From Candidatus Nomurabacteria bacterium (lineage in GTDB: Bacteria; Patescibacteriota; Saccharimonadia; Saccharimonadales; Saccharimonadaceae), in the NCBI GenBank assembly GCA_031264785.1, contig JAISDN010000054.1, positions 1 to 9,176 on the forward strand: a stretch of DNA of 9,176 nucleotides, read 5' to 3'. A model generated the notes under the pieces. The model did not search any database, was not told the DNA's origin, and was given only the letters and a program-made list of their open reading frames with translations. Each line of letters starts with the position of its first letter. Within the stretch, counting starts at the first letter, position 1. A program made the translations under genes and the position numbers. Of the stretch, positions 1 to 5,882 are shown in pieces.

Positions 1-1
1 C

Positions 2-76
2 AAGCTGAAGCGGACGCTGATTCGCCACGATCCGGACAAATTGGCCCGCCAAATTATGAGGTTGTATTTTTCATGA
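2..76 (+). CDS. C-terminal end of an unidentified protein (5' cut by window edge)
   Basis: The frame starting at base 2 is open from the left edge and ends at TGA 74-76. It encodes 24 residues rich in Lys and Arg (begins KLKRTLIRHD, ends RQIMRLYFS). The stop overlaps the ATG of the next gene as ATGA at 73-76, the same arrangement seen repeatedly in this window, which is the main reason to call it a true gene end rather than chance. Nothing in so short a tail identifies a family, and I give no function. It is probably co-transcribed and translationally coupled with the HAD-like gene that follows. Confidence 0.55.
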   Translation, partial: KLKRTLIRHDPDKLARQIMRLYFS

Positions 77-681
77 AAACCGCGATTTTGCTAGATCTGG
101 ATCGGACGATTTTTAACACCAATTGGTTTTGGGAAGACGTTTTTACAGCGGTGGAAAAATTATATGGCCACGCAAACTTTATAAAGTTTCAGGCGGCTTG
201 CGACGTGACTTATCGTAAATATGGCGCGGCTCGGTTGGATGTGGCAGCCCGGAAAATCGCGGCCGATCCGGAGGCGATTTTTGAGCGGCTGGAGCGGAAT
301 TATTTGTATCCCGACGCTGCCAAGTTTATCGCCGCCCACCGCGATATTTTTCTGTTGTCGATGGGCGAAGATTTTTCGCAAAATTTTAAATTGCGCCTAG
401 TCGGGTTAAAATTGCCGATTTTTGTGATTAGTAAGCACCAAAAATCCAAATGGATTTATCGGCATTGTCTGAAAAATGGCCATTATGAAATCGCTGGCCA
501 GACTTTTCATAAACTGGTGCTGTGCGACGACAAGCCCAGCAATTTTGACGCTTTTGAAAAATTGCCGAACGCGCAGGGTTTTTTGGTCAATCGCAAACCG
601 GAAAGAATCAACCCCAGTCAGCAAAATTTGACCGAAGTCCACAATTTCTCAGAGATTGTGTTACAATATAACTCGTTATGA
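73..681 (+). CDS. HAD superfamily hydrolase, specificity unknown
   Basis: A 202-residue soluble protein with the haloacid dehalogenase signatures in order. Motif I is LLDLDRT, with nucleophile D8, acid/base D10 and T12. Motif II has a Ser after a hydrophobic strand (FLLSMG, S96). Motif III is a Lys in the K121-K126 cluster (SKHQKSK). Motif IV is LCDDKPSNF, with the metal-binding pair D152/D153. A helical cap between about residues 18 and 85 fits C1-cap phosphatases. Known HAD members with these residues are mostly Mg-dependent phosphatases; the substrate cannot be read from sequence. The start at 73 is chosen because motif I normally sits within the first 12 residues and because of the ATGA overlap with the preceding gene. 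The frame stays open further upstream, but that stretch has no HAD character. Its TGA overlaps the leuS ATG by 4 bp, so the two are probably in one unit, without implying a shared pathway. Confidence 0.85.
   Translation: MKTAILLDLDRTIFNTNWFWEDVFTAVEKLYGHANFIKFQAACDVTYRKYGAARLDVAARKIAADPEAIFERLERNYLYPDAAKFIAAHRDIFLLSMGEDFSQNFKLRLVGLKLPIFVISKHQKSKWIYRHCLKNGHYEIAGQTFHKLVLCDDKPSNFDAFEKLPNAQGFLVNRKPERINPSQQNLTEVHNFSEIVLQYNSL
659..672 (+). promoter_or_regulatory. Candidate extended -10 element just upstream of leuS
   Basis: TGT followed by TACAAT (662-667) matches an extended -10 box (TGn plus a hexamer one base from TATAAT). An overlapping TATAAC lies at 667-672. No good -35 hexamer stands 16-18 bp upstream (the 17-bp position reads CCACAA), although extended -10 promoters can work without one. 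The box ends 10 bp before the leuS ATG, so transcription from it would begin at or almost at the start codon. It lies inside the 3' end of the HAD-like gene. This is a motif match only, and A/T-rich chance is a real alternative. Confidence 0.3.
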
Positions 682-3533
682 AACGATATAATCCAAGCGA
701 AATTGAGCCGAAGTGGCAAAATTATTGGCAGCAACACCAGTCTTTTGAGGCTTCCGAAAAGTCCGATAAGCCCAAAATGTATCTGGCGGAAATGTTTCCG
801 TATCCGTCCAGCTCTGGTTTGCACGTCGGTCACGTGCGCAATTTTATGATTGTCGATGTGCTGACGCGTTTCAATCTGGCGCTGGGGCACAACGTGATGC
901 GGCCGTTTGGTTATGACACTTTTGGCTTGCCGGCCGAAAATTACGCCATCAAAACCGGCACCAAGCCAGCTGATATCACCAAAGAAAACATCGCCGGTTT
1001 TCGCAACCAAGCCGAGCGACTGGGTTTTGCGATCGATTGGTCGCGCGAAATCAGCACCTCCGATCCGGAATATTACCGCTGGACACAGTGGATTTTTGCG
1101 CGCCTGTTTGAGCGCGGTTTAGCTTATAAAAAGCAATCCGCCCAGTGGTGGTGTCCGTTTGACAAAACGGTGCTGGCTAACGAGCAAGTTGAAAATGGTC
1201 GCTGTTGGCGCTGTGGTAATGAAGTTGAAAAAAAGCATATGAGCCAGTGGTTTTTCAAGATTACCGAATACGCCGATGAGCTGCTGAGCGAAATTGACGG
1301 TTTGGATTGGCCGGAGAAGATTAAGACGATGCAACGCAACTGGATCGGACGATCTGTCGGCGCAGAGCTGGAATTCAAAGTCGAAGGCGAAAAAAACAGC
1401 ATAAAAGTTTTCACCACCCGTCCGGACACGATTTTCGGCGCGACTTTTTTGGTTTTGGCGCCGGAACAAGCAAATGTTGTAAAAATTACAACGGATGATC
1501 AAAAGGCCGAAGTCCTGCGCTATATTGAAAAATCGGCCAAAAAATCGGAAATCGAGCGTCAAGAAAATAAGGACAAGACCGGCGTTTTTACGGGAGCCTA
1601 CGCTATCAATCCGGCCACAAATCAGAAAATCCCAATCTGGATAGCCGATTATGTGCTGTCCGGCTACGGCGAAGGCGCCATTATGGCCGTGCCAGCTCAC
1701 GACGAACGCGATTATGAGTTTGCGGAAAAATTCGATTTACCAATCACTCAGGTCATTCGACCGCTGGTGGCTGGCGAAAAAGTTGATAATGCCGTCAAGC
1801 GCCACGTCATCAATGCCATTACTCGCCGCCCCAGCGACGGTAAGTTTTTACTGGTGAAATGGCAAAAATTTGATTGGATTAGTCCGGTAATTGGTGGCAT
1901 CGAAGACGGAGAAACTGCCGGCGAAGCAGCCGAAAGAGAAGTTTTTGAAGAAACTGGTTATAAGGCCAAGTTTGTCCGGAATTTGGGCGGCGAAGTTGAG
2001 AAGTATTTCTTTGCGGATAATAAAAATGAGTGGCGCTACGCCATCAGCCAGCCGGTTTTGCTGGAGCTAACCGACGAAACGCCAGAAAGTGTTTCGGCTG
2101 AAGAAAAAGCTATTCAAACACCGCTGTGGCTGACGCTGGACGAAGCTCTGGAGCAAATAACCCACCCTGACAATAGACTGGGGTTGGAACTTTATCAAAA
2201 TGGTGTGAAAAGTTTTGGGCTGGAAGGCACAATGATGAATTCTGGCCAGTTTGACGGTTTGCCCAGCGCCGAAGCCCGCGAAAAAATTGTTAAGTGGTTA
2301 GCCAAACAGGGCATCGGTCGCGAAAAAGTTAATTATCGGATGCGCGATTGGCTGATTTCGCGCCAGCGCTATTGGGGTTGTCCGATTCCGATTGCTTATG
2401 ATAGCAAGGGCCAGCCGCATTTGATCCCGGACGATCAGCTGCCGGTGCTACTACCTGAAGTTGACGATTATAAGCCGGACGACAGCGGTCGCTCGGCGCT
2501 GGCTAAAACCGGAGATTGGCTGAAAGTCACCATTGACGGCGAAGAAATGACGCGCGAAACCGACACACTGGATGGCTACGCTTGCTCGAGCTGGTATTTG
2601 CTGCGCTACGCCGATCCACATAATTCGGGCCAGGCTTGGGACAGGAAAAAAGTCGATTTTTGGAATCCGGTGGATGTTTATGTCGGCGCCGATCACGCCG
2701 TGGCGCACCTGCTTTATGTGCGGTTTTGGACCAAAGTTTTTGCTGATATGGGCCTGCTTGGTTTTCGCGAGCCGGTTAAAAAACTGCTTTACAACGGCTA
2801 TGTCAACGGTCCGGACGGCCAAAAAATGAGCAAAAGTAAGGGTAATGTGGTTAATCCGCTGGACGTGATTGACAGTGGTTATGGCGCGGACACGCTCAGG
2901 ACTTACGAGCTGTTTATTGCGCCGTTTGAGATGGACGCGCCGTGGGATACCGCTGGCGTGGGCGGGGTCTACCGCTTTTTGACACGAGTTTGGAATTTGG
3001 TGCAGGAATTTTTGGAAGCCGAAAAGACTACTTTGTCTGGGCAGGATCGCCAAGATCTGCAGAAAATCCAGCACAAAACCATCAAAAAAGTCACCAGCGA
3101 CTTGCGGCGACAGAGTTTCAACACCGCCGTGGCGGCGTTGATGGAGACTTTGAATTATCTGAATAAGGCTAAAAAAGCCGGCTTTGATGACGATTTGTGG
3201 TCAGTGCTGCTAATTGATTTTGTCAAAATGCTTAGTCCGTTTGCGCCTCATTTGGCGGCGGAATTATTTGAGCAATTGGGCGGTGCGGGCTTGCCAGAAG
3301 CGGCCGGTTGGCCAGAGTGGGACGAGCAATATTTGGCGGAAGATAACGTCAAAATCGCCGTGCAGGTTAATGGCAAATTGCGGGCGGAGGTGGAAGTTGC
3401 CACTGATGCCGACGAGGCGACGGTTCAGGCGGCGGCGCTTCAGAATGACAATGTCCAGACTTTTGCTAAAGGCAAAAAAATCCTCAAAACGATTTATGTG
3501 CCAAATCGGATTTTGAATTTGGTAGTGAAATAG
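678..3533 (+). CDS. leuS: Leucyl-tRNA synthetase with a Nudix hydrolase domain inserted in the editing domain
   Basis: Cytoplasmic class I synthetase (951 aa) that charges tRNA-Leu. Landmarks in order: HVGH at 49-52; a zinc-type subdomain with C159, C176 and C179, as in the E. coli type LeuRS; CP1 editing domain with the T-rich FTTRPDT (245-251) and the MAVPAHDERDYEF block, whose D345 corresponds to the editing aspartate of E. coli LeuRS; leucine-specific region DTLDGYACSSWY (629-640); KMSKS at 716-720; anticodon-binding helices; and the C-terminal tRNA-binding domain ending near 951. Usual bacterial length is about 800-880. The excess is explained by an insert at about 373-512 carrying a full Nudix box at 406-428. 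Editing sequence resumes at EGTMMNSGQFDGL (516-528), so the frame is intact. No Shine-Dalgarno precedes the ATG. Expression may rely on coupling to the upstream gene (4-bp overlap) or on a leaderless transcript. Confidence 0.97.
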   Translation: MKRYNPSEIEPKWQNYWQQHQSFEASEKSDKPKMYLAEMFPYPSSSGLHVGHVRNFMIVDVLTRFNLALGHNVMRPFGYDTFGLPAENYAIKTGTKPADITKENIAGFRNQAERLGFAIDWSREISTSDPEYYRWTQWIFARLFERGLAYKKQSAQWWCPFDKTVLANEQVENGRCWRCGNEVEKKHMSQWFFKITEYADELLSEIDGLDWPEKIKTMQRNWIGRSVGAELEFKVEGEKNSIKVFTTRPDTIFGATFLVLAPEQANVVKITTDDQKAEVLRYIEKSAKKSEIERQENKDKTGVFTGAYAINPATNQKIPIWIADYVLSGYGEGAIMAVPAHDERDYEFAEKFDLPITQVIRPLVAGEKVDNAVKRHVINAITRRPSDGKFLLVKWQKFDWISPVIGGIEDGETAGEAAEREVFEETGYKAKFVRNLGGEVEKYFFADNKNEWRYAISQPVLLELTDETPESVSAEEKAIQTPLWLTLDEALEQITHPDNRLGLELYQNGVKSFGLEGTMMNSGQFDGLPSAEAREKIVKWLAKQGIGREKVNYRMRDWLISRQRYWGCPIPIAYDSKGQPHLIPDDQLPVLLPEVDDYKPDDSGRSALAKTGDWLKVTIDGEEMTRETDTLDGYACSSWYLLRYADPHNSGQAWDRKKVDFWNPVDVYVGADHAVAHLLYVRFWTKVFADMGLLGFREPVKKLLYNGYVNGPDGQKMSKSKGNVVNPLDVIDSGYGADTLRTYELFIAPFEMDAPWDTAGVGGVYRFLTRVWNLVQEFLEAEKTTLSGQDRQDLQKIQHKTIKKVTSDLRRQSFNTAVAALMETLNYLNKAKKAGFDDDLWSVLLIDFVKMLSPFAPHLAAELFEQLGGAGLPEAAGWPEWDEQYLAEDNVKIAVQVNGKLRAEVEVATDADEATVQAAALQNDNVQTFAKGKKILKTIYVPNRILNLVVK
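1794..2213 (+). other. Nudix hydrolase domain embedded in LeuRS (domain-level feature)
   Basis: Residues about 373-512 of LeuRS read as a whole Nudix fold: an opening strand (RHVINAITRRPSDGKFLLVK), a Nudix box matching GX5EX7REUXEEXGU exactly (G406, E412, R420, E421, E424, E425, G427, then Y428), further strands, and a closing helix near 487-494. All metal-binding glutamates are kept, so catalysis is plausible. Nudix enzymes hydrolyse nucleoside diphosphates linked to another moiety. The specificity of this one cannot be read from sequence. In E. coli LeuRS the corresponding stretch between the RDYEF block and the NSG motif is only a short linker. The domain boundaries are my estimate to within about 10 residues. 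Confidence 0.93.
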
Positions 3534-3540
3534 TTGCTGA

Positions 3541-3885
3541 TTAGAGCAGGGTCTTAATGGCGCCTCCGCCATATTTCTGCTTTTTCTTTGGGTCGATGTC
3601 CGGAATATCGGGTCTGGTATTATATCGAGAAACGCCGTCGGCGATTATTCGGCGATTTTTGCCGACAGGTTGTTCGTTTTTATCGCTGGGTTGCCCAATG
3701 CCTAATTTGGCGCGCAGCTCCTCGTCGCTGGCGTCATTTTCTCCAAGCTCCTTAGGCCTGTCTTCAGGTTTCTTGAACATTTTAGCGAGCACGGTATTAT
3801 AATGATCATTATTATAACTATCGCCCAAGCCATAACTGACTGGCGGCTGGCCGTCCTTACTGGTTTTTTCAAAACTTTCTGACAT
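3541..3885 (-). CDS. Hypothetical hydrophilic protein, 114 aa
   Basis: I do not recognise this protein. It starts at ATG 3883-3885 (complement) behind a good ribosome site (AGAAAGGA, with 4 bases between it and the ATG) and ends at TAA 3541-3543. It has no hydrophobic segment, signal peptide or cysteine. It is rich in Lys, Asp, Glu, Asn, Pro and Gly, and looks largely disordered. Visible features are an acidic stretch near 48-57 (GENDASDEEL), a basic patch at 75-79 (GKNRR), a PDIPDIDP segment at 91-98 and a Gly-rich tail (KYGGGAIKTLL). It is convergent with leuS (7 bp between stops) and has its own upstream promoter, diverging from the bL32 operon. The ribosome site, promoter and lack of a competing gene support it as real. 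A lineage-specific small protein is likely; a role in translation is only suggested by the neighbours. Confidence 0.75.
   Translation of the reverse strand: MSESFEKTSKDGQPPVSYGLGDSYNNDHYNTVLAKMFKKPEDRPKELGENDASDEELRAKLGIGQPSDKNEQPVGKNRRIIADGVSRYNTRPDIPDIDPKKKQKYGGGAIKTLL
3557..3590 (+). terminator. Possible weak terminator for leuS
   Basis: A perfect 6-bp stem with a 4-base loop (ATGGCG 3557-3562, CCTC, CGCCAT 3567-3572) lies 24 bp after the leuS stop and is followed by a T-rich stretch reaching TTTTTCTTT at 3581-3589. The stem is short and the T run is interrupted by G and C. The same bases encode the YGGGAI codons near the end of the minus-strand gene, so the pairing may be a by-product of coding. 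Its location at a convergent gene junction is what makes a terminator reasonable. Confidence 0.3.
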
Positions 3886-3974
3886 TTTTCCTTTCTGTAG
3901 CGACAGGGCTTTTTAAGGAGCCAAAGTTTCGCCACCGGCAAAGAAAGATAGGTCTTTCCTTACCCTCTACCCCT

Positions 3975-4003
3975 ATTGTATCACACTTTACGAAAAAAAG
4001 CAA
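3975..4003 (-). promoter_or_regulatory. Promoter of the minus-strand 114-aa gene
   Basis: On the complement, TTGCTT (3998-4003) and TACAAT (3975-3980) are separated by 17 bp, and the -10 is preceded by TGA (3981-3983), giving an extended -10. The -35 is poor (three mismatches to TTGACA). Predicted start near 3968, leaving a leader of about 80 bases before the ATG at 3885. Within that leader the complement can form only short stems (GGCT with AGCC, and CTGT with ACAG), too weak to call a regulatory structure. Confidence 0.55.
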
Positions 4004-4024
4004 TAGCAAAACAACAGATATGAC

Positions 4025-4053
4025 TTGAATTATGTGCTAACGTTTGCTATAAT
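4025..4053 (+). promoter_or_regulatory. Strong promoter of the rpmF-nusB-rnc operon
   Basis: TTGAAT (4025-4030) and a perfect TATAAT (4048-4053) are 17 bp apart, and TGC at 4045-4047 makes the -10 extended. This is the best promoter match in the window. The transcript should start near 4060 and reach the bL32 ATG at 4085 after about 25 bases, which include the ribosome site GGAG at 4075-4078. Its -35 lies 21 bp from the -35 of the divergent minus-strand promoter. Confidence 0.8.
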
Positions 4054-4084
4054 CAGGGCAAATAATACCGAAAAGGAGAAAAAT

Positions 4085-4225
4085 ATGGGTAAACCGAAAA
4101 AACAGACCAGTCCGCGCAAGACTGGCCTACGGCGTAGCCACTTGGTTTTGGATCTCGCACGCCGAGTCAATTCTAAGTCGCCGGTCAAAGTTGTGACAAC
4201 TAAACGCGAAACAGGTAAAAAATAA
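4085..4225 (+). CDS. rpmF: Large subunit ribosomal protein bL32, short form
   Basis: A 46-residue, very basic protein. Its N-terminal half (MGKPKKQTSPRK, then GLRRSH) matches the conserved bL32 pattern of a Pro-Lys-rich start followed by RRSH. It lacks the zinc-binding cysteines of the C+ form, and also most of the C-terminal half of the usual 55-60 residue protein; the tail here is simply basic (VKVVTTKRETGKK). Start chosen for the ribosome site GGAG six bases upstream; the frame also runs further upstream, but that part lies over the promoter and cannot be transcribed from it. It is first in the operon, 22 bp before nusB. bL32 next to RNA-processing genes such as rnc is a familiar bacterial arrangement, which supports the call. 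A short unrelated basic protein is the alternative. Confidence 0.8.
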   Translation: MGKPKKQTSPRKTGLRRSHLVLDLARRVNSKSPVKVVTTKRETGKK

Positions 4226-4247
4226 GGGGTTTTTGGGAGAAAAGACA

Positions 4248-4730
4248 ATGGCAAGTAATCGACATTTGGGCAGAATCGTGGCTTTGCAATCGTTGTATGA
4301 GCTGGATTTGAAGGATATGTTGGGCGACGAATCCCTTAAAGTTGACGAAATCGTCGACCGGAATCTGGGTCATTATGAAGACACTATCGGCGATAAAGAT
4401 TATGTCCGACGGTTGGTGCAAGGCGTTTTTGAGAAAGCCAACCAGCTGGACGCGCGAGTGCAGCCGATTGCGCCGGAGTGGCCGATTAAGCAGATTTCTA
4501 TCATTGACCGCGCGATTTTGCGAATGAGCGTTTTTGAGCTGGAAAATCTGGGCGATATTGTGCCGCCAAAAGTGGCCATTAATGAAGCTGTCGAGCTTGC
4601 TAAAAGTTTTGGATCGGAAAACTCCTCTAAATTTATAAACGGTGTTTTGGGGACGATTTATCGTCAAGATACCGAAGGTGAGGAGGAAAATGAATCAGGA
4701 GAAACCGGAAAATCAGAACCGGAAGCGTAA
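4248..4730 (+). CDS. nusB: Transcription antitermination / rRNA biogenesis factor NusB
   Basis: 160-residue all-helical RNA-binding protein. In the known family, NusB pairs with NusE (ribosomal protein uS10) on boxA RNA to keep RNA polymerase elongating through rRNA operons and to aid rRNA maturation. Visible signatures: the N-terminal helix NRHLGRIVALQSLYELDL, the central IIDRAILRMSVFEL segment (85-98), and the family hallmark PKVAINEAVELAKSFG followed by SSKFINGVLGTI (107-137). After that comes an acidic tail of about 20 residues. Start: ATG 4248, preceded by GGGAG (4235-4239) with 8 bases spacing. A TTG at 4233 is in frame but has no ribosome site and would add five residues not typical of the family. 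The acidic tail is the part whose DNA is shared with the next gene (41-bp overlap). Confidence 0.95.
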   Translation: MASNRHLGRIVALQSLYELDLKDMLGDESLKVDEIVDRNLGHYEDTIGDKDYVRRLVQGVFEKANQLDARVQPIAPEWPIKQISIIDRAILRMSVFELENLGDIVPPKVAINEAVELAKSFGSENSSKFINGVLGTIYRQDTEGEEENESGETGKSEPEA

Positions 4731-5178
4731 GACTTCAATTCAAGAAGTTGTCCGCGAGGCGACAGCTGGCGGGGTGGTTTATCGAATAAATAATCACGGC
4801 GATTTGCAGATTTTGCTGTTTCAGGATGCCCGCGACCGCTGGACGATTCCTAAGGGCCACGTTGAGGATGGCGAAACGGCGCAGGAGACGGCGATTCGGG
4901 AGATTGGTGAGGAAGTTGGGTTGTTTGGGATTGAGCCGGTTTGTTGGCTGGGGAAAGTTAATTTTCGTTATCGGCGGGTTAATACGCTGGTGCTGATGAC
5001 GATGCAAACTTATCTTTTTCGGGCTGGCAAAAGTAGCAAGCCGAAGAAGGAGGATTGGATGCACGACGCCCGCTGGTTTGACTTCGAGGAGGCTATTGAG
5101 CTGGTGGAATATGAAGATATTGGAAAGTTAATGTTGTTGGCGAAAAATCGTTTGCGACAGAGAGGAGAAATAAAATGA
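4690..5178 (+). CDS. Nudix hydrolase (free-standing)
   Basis: 162-residue soluble protein. After a charged 20-residue lead comes ATAGGVVYR, then WTIPKGHVEDGE and a full Nudix box at 56-78 (G56, E62, R70, E71, E74, E75, G77, L78). The AGGVVY and WxxPKGH features resemble the Ap4A-hydrolase/MutT-like branch, so cleavage of dinucleoside polyphosphates or damaged nucleotides is a reasonable guess, but specificity is not decided by these motifs. The ATG at 4690 is preferred over an in-frame upstream start (4642) because AGGAGG at 4681-4686 lies just before it, though the spacing of 3 bases is short, and because the extra N-terminus would read through nusB's conserved end. It overlaps nusB by 41 bp and shares ATGA with rnc. 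Confidence 0.9.
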   Translation: MNQEKPENQNRKRKTSIQEVVREATAGGVVYRINNHGDLQILLFQDARDRWTIPKGHVEDGETAQETAIREIGEEVGLFGIEPVCWLGKVNFRYRRVNTLVLMTMQTYLFRAGKSSKPKKEDWMHDARWFDFEEAIELVEYEDIGKLMLLAKNRLRQRGEIK

Positions 5179-5882
5179 GCGGGATGAATTTGGCGCCGTA
5201 TCGAGAGTTTGCGAAGGGTAGTTTGGGTTTTGATTTTAAAAATATTGAGTTGTTGGTGACGGCGCTGACGCACCGTAGTTATGTTAATGAGCATCGCAAA
5301 TCGACTTCGCAGCACAATGAGCGGCTGGAGTTTTTGGGCGACGCGGTGTTGGAGCTGGTGACGACGCGGTTTTTGTTTGATAATTATTCTGAGCCAGAGG
5401 GGATTTTGACTTCTTGGCGGTCGGCGCTGGTGCGGACCGAGTCGATTGGTGCGGCTGGTAAGGATCTTGGTTATGAGCCGCTGATTCGGATGAGTCGGGG
5501 TGAAAAGCGCGGCAGCGAACGGGCCCGCGATCATATTTTGGCCAATGCTTTTGAGGCGCTGATCGGGGCGATTTATCTGGATCAGGGTTATGATGTGGCG
5601 GCGGAGTTTATCTCGAAGCATATTTTGAGTAAAACTGAGCAGATTTTGAACGATAAATCGTGGCGCGATCCGAAGTCGTATTTACAGGAGGTGGCGCAGC
5701 AGGTTGAGGGCAAAACGCCCAGTTATAAGGTTCTCCGCGAGGACGGGCCGGATCACGATAAGGTTTTTGAGATTGGGGTGTTTGTTAGTGGAAAATTGCA
5801 GGGTAAGGGTTCGGGCAGCAGCAAGCAGGCGGCCCAGCAGGAGGCGGCTAAGGACGCTTTAGAACATTATGAAAAAAGATAG
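5175..5882 (+). CDS. rnc: Ribonuclease III
   Basis: 235-residue double-strand-specific endoribonuclease that processes rRNA precursors and structured mRNAs. An N-terminal RNase III domain carries the signature NERLEFLGD at 48-56 (E49, E52 and D56 match E38, E41 and D45 of E. coli), E75 matching E65, and ILANAFEALIGA at 121-132, where E127 matches catalytic E117. The residue matching D114 of E. coli is Asn (N124). A C-terminal dsRNA-binding domain spans about 164-231 (DPKSYLQEVAQQ through the SKQAAQQEAAKDAL helix). Length is normal. Start at ATG 5175 behind AGAGGAG (5161-5167, spacing 7); it overlaps the preceding stop by 4 bp and the next gene by 14 bp. Proximity to NusB and bL32 fits a ribosome-biogenesis operon. 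Confidence 0.97.
   Translation: MSGMNLAPYREFAKGSLGFDFKNIELLVTALTHRSYVNEHRKSTSQHNERLEFLGDAVLELVTTRFLFDNYSEPEGILTSWRSALVRTESIGAAGKDLGYEPLIRMSRGEKRGSERARDHILANAFEALIGAIYLDQGYDVAAEFISKHILSKTEQILNDKSWRDPKSYLQEVAQQVEGKTPSYKVLREDGPDHDKVFEIGVFVSGKLQGKGSGSSKQAAQQEAAKDALEHYEKR

Noticed and set aside
1119..1700. Minus-strand open frame (193 aa) opposite the LeuRS editing domain
   Set aside because: Antisense shadow of strongly conserved LeuRS codons; no supporting signal.
1794..2213. Nudix segment in leuS as an assembly chimera with the free Nudix gene at 4690-5178
   Set aside because: The two Nudix regions share only the generic box and differ elsewhere in sequence. The leuS frame is continuous, and the editing domain resumes exactly where expected on the far side.
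2451..3074. Long minus-strand open frame (207 aa) opposite leuS
   Set aside because: It is antisense to conserved LeuRS sequence including the KMSKS region, has no recognisable motif, and no ribosome site was evident.
3557..3802. Plus-strand open frame (81 aa) opposite the 114-aa gene
   Set aside because: No ribosome site or promoter, whereas the minus-strand frame has both. The composition (Ser, Phe, Leu runs) looks like a reverse reading of charged codons.
3886..3930. Hairpins in the leader of the minus-strand gene (CTGT/ACAG and GGCT/AGCC) as a riboswitch or attenuator
   Set aside because: Stems are only 4 bp, with no known riboswitch core and no run of T positioned to act as a terminator on the minus strand.
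5010..5621. Minus-strand open frame (203 aa) opposite the Nudix and rnc genes
   Set aside because: A by-product of the G/T-rich sense codons, which leave few TTA, CTA or TCA triplets to form stops on the other strand. Its translation is of odd composition (rich in His, Arg, Gln, Ile) with no motif.
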